A stretch of DNA of 11,395 bases, from positions 1 to 11,395 of the forward strand of contig WRFT01000037.1 of the NCBI GenBank assembly GCA_009776385.1, given 5' to 3'. Both the position numbers and the translations under genes were made by a program. The DNA comes from Clostridia bacterium (GTDB taxonomy: Bacteria > Bacillota > Clostridia > Christensenellales > Aristaeellaceae). This document shows, piece after piece, positions 5,906 through 11,395 of this stretch. How positions within the stretch are numbered: position 1 is the first letter of the stretch; each line of letters begins with the position of its first letter. The notes under the pieces were generated by a model. The model was not told where the DNA came from. It searched no databases and saw only the letters and a list, made by a program, of their open reading frames with translations.

Positions 5906-6820
5906 ATGGATAGGTTGATTAAAGACCGGTCGAAAATATGTCTGCTCGTCTCAGGCACCATTATTGTTCTGGCGATAGTTTTGTCCTTGTTTGGATTGGG
6001 CGTCAATTTGGGAATCGACTTTGCCGGCGGTTTAAACATTAAGTACGAGTTAAACGAGGCGTTTAAAACGGCTGATGTGGAGACAGCGCTGCGCAACGCG
6101 GGCGCCGACACCTTTACGATTACAGCAATGGGGCCAGCCAAGTCGGAGCTGCAAATCCGCATGAAAGAGGAAAGCGGAATGGACGTTCAAGTGATTTTAC
6201 AATCGCTTGAAAAGGAACTCGGCGAAAAATACACGCAAATGGATATTAGCAAGGCCGCGGTTAGCTTTGTCGGCCCCGTCGCGGGTACGACATTAGTTCG
6301 AAACGCCATCATGAGCGTGCTGATATGCTCGGCGTTAATGCTTGTTTATATAGCCATCCGCTTCGATTTCTACTCGGGAATGGCAGCCTTGACCGGATTG
6401 CTGCACGACGTTCTCATCATGCTCGCGTTCATGGTGCTTTTCCGCTCCTTTATACAGGTGAACTCCTCTTTTATCGCCGCGGCTTTGACCATTGTAGGGT
6501 ATTCCATTAATAACACCATTATTATCTTCGACCGTATCCGTGAGAACAGGCGGGGCAAATCGAACCTTTCCCCCACTGAAATGGCTAACAAATCCGTTAG
6601 GGAGTGCCTTGGGCGCACAATTAACACTTCCCTAACGACGCTGATTACCATTACCTCGCTGTATGTACTGGGGGTGGATTCCATCAAGGAGTTCGCGTTA
6701 CCCATCATCATCGGCCTCATTTCCGGCATATACAGTTCCAACATGATCAACCCCTACTTGTGGGTTTTTTATGAGAAGAAACTGCATAAAACCAAGACAT
6801 TGAAGGCAAAGAAAGCCTAA
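5906..6820 (+). CDS. secF: Protein translocase subunit SecF
   Basis: SecF (304 residues) is SecD's partner in Sec-dependent export. The chosen ATG at 5906 has AAGGAGG (5890-5896) with a 9-base spacer. A TTG at 5885 is in frame but lies before that site, and would add a charged RRRDD tail. Features are a first helix at 11-31, the signature LGIDFAGG (35-42), the P4 extracytoplasmic region with FVGPVAG, then five helices. The GYSIN motif begins at residue 198 and continues NTIIIFDRIREN. Asn203 stands where E. coli SecF has Asp213 and Thermus SecDF Asp637, a residue implicated in proton movement. The paired Arg (E. coli Arg247) is kept as Arg237 in GRTINTS, with the same 34-residue spacing. The gene starts one base after the secD stop and ends before a hairpin. 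Some bacteria fuse SecD and SecF; here they are separate. Confidence 0.97.
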   Translation: MDRLIKDRSKICLLVSGTIIVLAIVLSLFGLGVNLGIDFAGGLNIKYELNEAFKTADVETALRNAGADTFTITAMGPAKSELQIRMKEESGMDVQVILQSLEKELGEKYTQMDISKAAVSFVGPVAGTTLVRNAIMSVLICSALMLVYIAIRFDFYSGMAALTGLLHDVLIMLAFMVLFRSFIQVNSSFIAAALTIVGYSINNTIIIFDRIRENRRGKSNLSPTEMANKSVRECLGRTINTSLTTLITITSLYVLGVDSIKEFALPIIIGLISGIYSSNMINPYLWVFYEKKLHKTKTLKAKKA

Positions 6821-6838
6821 GACTTCATTTAAAGCGGA

Positions 6839-6880
6839 AGAAACCCTTTCTTTTAACGGAGAAGGGGTTTCTCCTCTTTA
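6839..6880 (+). terminator. Hairpin after secF, probable intrinsic terminator
   Basis: The arm 6839-6850 (AGAAACCCTTTC) pairs with 6861-6872 (GAAGGGGTTTCT) in 12 pairs, including one G-U, around a 10-base loop. The tract after it, CCTCTTTA, is only partly T-rich, so termination may be incomplete. It starts 18 bases after the secF stop and separates secDF from recJ. A smaller hairpin using GGAGAA (6858-6863) and TTCTCC (6869-6874) excludes it. Confidence 0.65.
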
Positions 6881-6910
6881 TCCGTTACACCGCTCGAAGG
6901 GAGGCGCCAA

Positions 6911-9256
6911 ATGGTTTCTTTTGTTCCGCGCGACAGACAGGCGGCCGATGATTTTACCCTGCCGGGATTCCCCGGTTGGTTTGCGCGCCTCCTTTGGCTA
7001 AGAGGCGTCCGTACCGCAGAGGAGGCCGACAGGTACCTGCATCCGCGCATTGAAGACTTAACGGATCCCTTCGCTATGGCGGGCATGGCGGAGACAAAGT
7101 GTTTGCTGATCAACGCCGTGGAAAAAGGCGAGCGGATTGCTGTCTTTGGCGACTACGATACGGACGGGATATGCGCGTCGGCCTTGCTGAGCGAGGCGTT
7201 AACGTTTTTAGGCGCTCATTTGACGATACGCCTGCCCGACAGGCAAAGCGAGGGATATGGCTTGAATGAAGCGGCTGTTCGCGAGTTGGCCGCATCCCAC
7301 CGGGTTTTTCTGACGGCGGATTGCGGAATTACCGGCCATGCGGAAACAGCGCTTGCCAAAGAACTGGGTATGACCGTTATTATCACCGATCATCACCAAC
7401 CACCGGAGGTATCGCCCGCGGCGGACGCCATCCTTCATCCCGCGTACTCACCCTTCCCCCATCTTTGCGGCGCGGGCGTCGCGTTTCAGCTATGCCGAGC
7501 CTTGATGGGCGATGCGGCGCTGCCGCTTCTTCCGCTGTGCGCCCTGGCAACCATCGCGGATATTGTACCGTTGACGGGTGATAACCGCGTGATGGCCGCG
7601 CACGGGCTGCGGATGCTGGAGAACACCAAATCGGAAGGGTTGTTGGCGCTGATACGGGAATGCGGAACGAAACCGCCTTTTGCGGCACATCATCTGGCTT
7701 TTCAATTATCTCCGCGAATCAACGCGGCCGGGAGGCTGGCGGATCCGCGTTTGAGCTTGGATTTACTGCTGACACGCGACCCGAAGGAAGCCGACCGTAT
7801 CGCCCGGCAGCTATCCGATTTGAATACCCGCAGGCGCGCCATGCAAAATGAAATGGTTCGAAACGCGCTTGCCGCGATAACGGAACAGGCGGACTTTAAA
7901 ACAGACAACGCCATCGTGATTTTACTGGAAGGCGCTAATCCCGGCTTGCTCGGCTTATGCGCGGGGGTGTTGTCTAGCAAATATCATTTTCCGTCCATCG
8001 TCCTGACGGAACATGAAGACGGGTTGCTTACCGGAAGCGCCCGCTCCATACCGGGGGTGGACATTCATGCCGCGCTGCGTGATTGCGCGGACTTGATGGT
8101 TAAATTCGGCGGGCACGCGCAAGCCGCCGGATTAACGCTTTCACGCGGTAATCTGCCGGAATTAAAAGCACGGCTCTCCGACGCAATCGCCCGTATCAGC
8201 GATCCCAAATGCTTTTTGGACACTAAAGTATACGATAGTGCCATGCCGCTTACGGACATCACGGAGGAAACGGTGCGCCTGCTCACCCTGCTTGAACCTG
8301 TGGGCAACGGTAATCCGGAGCCCGTTTTTTTATCCTCAGGCATTCACGCGCAAGAGGTACGCGCTGTCGGGAAGACCGGCGATCACCTGGCCCTTACGCT
8401 GGCGCAAGGCGATTGTACCCGAAAAGCCATCTTCTTTTCTCACGGACAGGAAGCAGGCGGACTGCCCGACACGATGGAAGTACTTTACACACCCATTATC
8501 AACGAGTATATGGGTACGCGGGAAACGCGGCTGACGCTGTCTGCCTTGCAAGAAGATAAAAATCACATGACGCTGCCCAACGAGGATGCCTTCGCGGATG
8601 CCCTGTTAAAGGATTTAGCGGCATGGACAACGAATGATTTTGAGGCCGGCCCCTTGCCCGATATCCGGCGTTTTGACGAGAGCCTTCACGGGGATTTTAC
8701 TAAAAACGCGCGCGGTGACCTGGTGATTGCCCGTACGCCGGCAACGGCGCTTCGTTTCGCGGACGGGCTGCCTGTTATCCATGGCGGTACGGACGACCCG
8801 CGCGGGTACTCGGCGCTCTTGATTTGTGCGGAACTTGAGCGGCTTGGCGACAACTATCGGCGTATTCTATTAGCGGACGGCCTTGTAACATGCCGGGAAG
8901 CCTCCGTAATACGCAAACGATGCCCGAACGCCGCAGTTTATGCGCCGGAAGCGCCGAGCGGTACACTGACGGCCCTGCTGCGAACGGCCATACCCGATGA
9001 GCGGGAGCTTAGAGATGTTTACAGAACACTGGTTAACCTTCAAGGCTATTCCGCGGACGAGGTGTACCGCGCGCTTAATATGAGCCGGGCGCGTTTTGAG
9101 TATATCCTTCAGGTTTTCGGGCAGCTTGACTTACTTGTATACAACGGGAACGGTATCCGTCTTCTGCCGCCCGTGAAACGATCTTTATCCGAGAGTCCGC
9201 TCATCAGAGAGCCTAAAAAAACGGCCTTCTTGTCGAGAAAGGAGCAGACATGCTGA
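6911..9256 (+). CDS. recJ: Single-stranded-DNA-specific 5'-3' exonuclease RecJ
   Basis: RecJ (781 residues) degrades single-stranded DNA from the 5' end in the cytoplasm, acting in RecF-pathway recombination, mismatch repair and restart of stalled forks. The DHH phosphoesterase core is complete: GDYDTDG (80-86), Asp137 in ADCGI, DHH at 160-162, Asp217 in ADIVPL, and SPRINAAGRL (267-276), the residues that hold the two metal ions and bind DNA. The DHHA1 domain carries GGHAQAAG (400-407). An OB-like domain follows at about 460-560, then a C-terminal region of some 200 residues. This length is as in Bacillus RecJ (about 785) and longer than E. coli RecJ (577). AGGGAGG (6898-6904) sets the ATG at 6911. 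No separate promoter is evident, so expression may rely on read-through past the hairpin after secF. The 3' end overlaps rel by 7 bases. Confidence 0.97.
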   Translation: MVSFVPRDRQAADDFTLPGFPGWFARLLWLRGVRTAEEADRYLHPRIEDLTDPFAMAGMAETKCLLINAVEKGERIAVFGDYDTDGICASALLSEALTFLGAHLTIRLPDRQSEGYGLNEAAVRELAASHRVFLTADCGITGHAETALAKELGMTVIITDHHQPPEVSPAADAILHPAYSPFPHLCGAGVAFQLCRALMGDAALPLLPLCALATIADIVPLTGDNRVMAAHGLRMLENTKSEGLLALIRECGTKPPFAAHHLAFQLSPRINAAGRLADPRLSLDLLLTRDPKEADRIARQLSDLNTRRRAMQNEMVRNALAAITEQADFKTDNAIVILLEGANPGLLGLCAGVLSSKYHFPSIVLTEHEDGLLTGSARSIPGVDIHAALRDCADLMVKFGGHAQAAGLTLSRGNLPELKARLSDAIARISDPKCFLDTKVYDSAMPLTDITEETVRLLTLLEPVGNGNPEPVFLSSGIHAQEVRAVGKTGDHLALTLAQGDCTRKAIFFSHGQEAGGLPDTMEVLYTPIINEYMGTRETRLTLSALQEDKNHMTLPNEDAFADALLKDLAAWTTNDFEAGPLPDIRRFDESLHGDFTKNARGDLVIARTPATALRFADGLPVIHGGTDDPRGYSALLICAELERLGDNYRRILLADGLVTCREASVIRKRCPNAAVYAPEAPSGTLTALLRTAIPDERELRDVYRTLVNLQGYSADEVYRALNMSRARFEYILQVFGQLDLLVYNGNGIRLLPPVKRSLSESPLIREPKKTAFLSRKEQTC

Positions 9257-11395
9257 CACAGGCGGAGCCGCAATACATGCCGCTGAGCCGGATGCTTGAA
9301 CGTGTCAAGAAGCATCATCCCGGCGAGGGCTATAAGCTTGTGGAAAGCGCCTACCTGTTTGCCAAAAAAGCGCATGAAGGCCAGTTCCGCATGAGCGGCG
9401 AGCCTTATTTTGCACATCCTGCTTCCGTAGCCGGAATTTTGACGGATTTAATGATGGACCCGCAAACCATCGCCGCGGGCCTGTTGCATGATACGGTTGA
9501 GGATTGCCCGGACATCGACCCCGCCGCTATTAAACAAGCCTTCGGTGAGGAGGTCGCCGCGCTTGTGGACGGTGTAACGAAGTTAGACAAATTGAATTTT
9601 TCCGACCGTGAGGAAGCACAGGCTGAGAGCCTGCGTAAAATGATTCTGGCTATGAGCAAGGATATCCGAATCGTTTTGATTAAGCTTTCTGACAGGCTTC
9701 ATAACATGCGGACGCTGAAGTACCAGCCTGACGACAGGCGCGTGGCCATCGCCCGGGAAACGCTTGACATATATGCCCCTCTGGCCCACCGGCTGGGTGT
9801 TTATATGATTAAACAGGAACTGGAAGATTTATCCCTGCGTTGTATCGATCCGAAAGGTTATGAGGACCTTGTGCGTCAGGTGGGTATGGAACACGCCGAG
9901 CGTGAAGAGAACATACGCCTGGTTATCAAAGAATTATCGCTTAAGCTGGATGAGCTGCGGGTTCATTATGATATCGACGGCCGTCCGAAGCATTTTTACT
10001 CCATCTACAAAAAGATGGTGCTGCAGAACAAACCGTTTGACCAAATTTACGATTTGTTTGCCATTCGTATCCTTGTGGAATCCATACCGGATTGCTATAT
10101 GGTGCTGGGTATTGTGCATACATTATGGAACCAAATACCGGGACGCTTTAAGGACTATATATCCGTTCCCAAAGCCAATATGTACAGGTCCCTGCACACG
10201 ACCATTGTGGGCGGCCGCAAGATACCGTTTCCCTTTGAGGTGCAAATACGTACCTGGGAGATGCACCGCATCGCGGAATACGGCATCGCCGCGCATTGGC
10301 GCTACAAAGAAGGCGGGCCGGATGTAACGGATTTGGACGAAAAACTATACTGGCTGCGCCAGATACTGGATTGGCAGAACGAAACGAAGGATTCACGCGA
10401 GTTTATCGACTCGTTAAAGACGGATCTTTTCTCGGAAGAAGTGTATGTCTTTACACCCAAGGGCGATATTATTTCCATGCAAAAGGGCTCCACGCCCATC
10501 GATTTTGCCTACCGCATCCATTCGGCTATCGGCAACTCCTGTGTGGGAGCTAAGGTTAACGGGAAAATCGTTCCGCTAAACACAGACCTTGAAACCGGTG
10601 ACCGCGTGGATATTTTAACTTCCGCCGCTTCCAAGGGCCCGAGCGTGGATTGGTTGAAATTTTGCAAGACGCAGCAGGCTAAATCGAAGATTAAGCAGTT
10701 TTTTAAAAAAGAAATGCGGAGCGAGAATATCGAAAAAGGCCGCGACCTGCTGGAACGGGAAGCCAAACGTCACGGTGTTCCGCTGGCTTCGCTGCTAAAG
10801 CCCGATTACTACGAGGGAATGCTGAAGAAGTACGGCTTTACCGAATTGGATGACATTTTGTGCGCTATAGGCTACGGCGGCATGACATCCGTGTACGTGG
10901 CGGCCCGCCTGGCGGATGAGTATAAAGCGCGGGAAGCGCCCGCCGCACCTAAAATACCGGCTCCCGATGAACTGCCCAAGAAGCCCGTCAAACCCGTGCA
11001 CGGTATCTTTGTGGAGGGCGAGGACGGTATGCTCGTGCGGTTCGCCCGTTGCTGCAACCCCGTTCCGGGCGACGGCATTGTGGGCTATATCACACGCGGG
11101 CGGGGCGTCACGAATCACACAGTGGATTGCGTCAACGCCAATTCCTCCGAAACGGATCGGATAGCCTCCGTATCCTGGGCGGAGGAGAACGCGGACAAGT
11201 TTGATGTATCCATACAAGTGGTCGCCTATGACCATATGAGTCTGCTGGGTGAGTTAGCCATGTCCATCTCTGATATGAACATCCAAATCAAGACCTCCCG
11301 CGCGAAAATTAACCAAAAAAACAAGACCAGCGTGCTGACACTGGTTATACAAGTTGTCAGCCGCGATCAAGTAGACCGCGTGATTAAAATGCTCG
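9250..11395 (+). CDS. rel: Bifunctional (p)ppGpp synthetase/hydrolase Rel (RelA/SpoT family), 3' end outside window
   Basis: Rel makes (p)ppGpp from ATP and GTP or GDP on starved ribosomes and also hydrolyses it. About 715 residues are present; full proteins are usually 720-740, so only the tail is missing. The HD hydrolase domain is intact: His56, HDTVED (80-85) and Asp148 in LSDRLHNMRTL. The synthetase domain is intact too: GRPKHFYSIYKKM from 244, YDLFAIRI from 267, RFKDY from 299 with PKANMYRSLHTT after it, and Glu330 in EVQIRT. RFKD rather than the EFDD type marks a bifunctional enzyme. A TGS domain follows at about 398-458, then a helical part, a zinc-finger-like region with RCCNPVPGD from 600, and an ACT domain from about 640. 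The ATG at 9250 overlaps the recJ stop (ATGCTGA) and has AAAGGAG (9238-9244) 5 bases upstream, implying translational coupling. Confidence 0.97.
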   Translation, partial: MLTQAEPQYMPLSRMLERVKKHHPGEGYKLVESAYLFAKKAHEGQFRMSGEPYFAHPASVAGILTDLMMDPQTIAAGLLHDTVEDCPDIDPAAIKQAFGEEVAALVDGVTKLDKLNFSDREEAQAESLRKMILAMSKDIRIVLIKLSDRLHNMRTLKYQPDDRRVAIARETLDIYAPLAHRLGVYMIKQELEDLSLRCIDPKGYEDLVRQVGMEHAEREENIRLVIKELSLKLDELRVHYDIDGRPKHFYSIYKKMVLQNKPFDQIYDLFAIRILVESIPDCYMVLGIVHTLWNQIPGRFKDYISVPKANMYRSLHTTIVGGRKIPFPFEVQIRTWEMHRIAEYGIAAHWRYKEGGPDVTDLDEKLYWLRQILDWQNETKDSREFIDSLKTDLFSEEVYVFTPKGDIISMQKGSTPIDFAYRIHSAIGNSCVGAKVNGKIVPLNTDLETGDRVDILTSAASKGPSVDWLKFCKTQQAKSKIKQFFKKEMRSENIEKGRDLLEREAKRHGVPLASLLKPDYYEGMLKKYGFTELDDILCAIGYGGMTSVYVAARLADEYKAREAPAAPKIPAPDELPKKPVKPVHGIFVEGEDGMLVRFARCCNPVPGDGIVGYITRGRGVTNHTVDCVNANSSETDRIASVSWAEENADKFDVSIQVVAYDHMSLLGELAMSISDMNIQIKTSRAKINQKNKTSVLTLVIQVVSRDQVDRVIKML

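Noticed and set aside
1..11395. CRISPR array, transposon, phage, toxin-antitoxin or other new multi-gene system
   Set aside because: No spaced direct repeats, transposase or recombinase motifs, terminal repeats or toxin-antitoxin pairs were seen. Almost all of the sequence is explained by known transport, export, repair and stringent-response genes.

Overview
The window reads as chromosomal DNA of a Gram-positive-type bacterium, most likely a member of the Clostridia. The support is indirect: strong AGGAGG-type ribosome binding sites before most genes, sigma-A-like promoters, moderately high GC, a full-length bifunctional Rel, a Firmicutes-length RecJ, and the order secD-secF-recJ-rel. All recognised genes lie on the plus strand. 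I saw no tRNA, rRNA, CRISPR array, insertion sequence or phage gene.

Layout. (1) Positions 2-181 hold the last 59 residues of an acyl-CoA synthetase-type (AMP-forming) ligase. It is followed by a perfect hairpin. (2) Positions 241-3982 form a sugar or oligosaccharide ABC importer unit of the LplB/LplC/LplA (YteP/YtcP/YtcQ) class: promoter, two permeases, a secreted substrate-binding protein and a strong terminator. No ATPase is present, which is usual for this class because a shared MsmX-type ATPase serves several importers. (3) Positions 3988-4506 hold a second perfect hairpin, a near-consensus promoter and a small unrecognised exported or membrane protein started by TTG. (4) Positions 4507-6820 encode SecD and SecF as two separate, tightly coupled genes. 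A hairpin with a weak terminator character follows. (5) Positions 6911-11395 encode RecJ and then Rel, which overlap by 7 bases. Rel runs off the window edge.

How the genes fit together. The importer would take up a carbohydrate, with substrate captured outside the membrane and passed to the LplB/LplC-type pore. SecD and SecF support Sec-dependent protein export, on which the binding protein depends. RecJ (5'-3' single-strand DNA exonuclease) and Rel ((p)ppGpp synthesis and hydrolysis) are housekeeping genes that share a transcript.

This is mostly an ordinary region and I do not see a new defence, mobile or biosynthetic system. The points most worth checking are: an Asn in SecF at the position of the conserved transmembrane Asp used in proton-coupled translocation; a solute-binding protein without a lipobox; the small exported ORF with its strong promoter and short hairpin leader; the lack of apt between recJ and rel; and several precise inverted repeats between genes.
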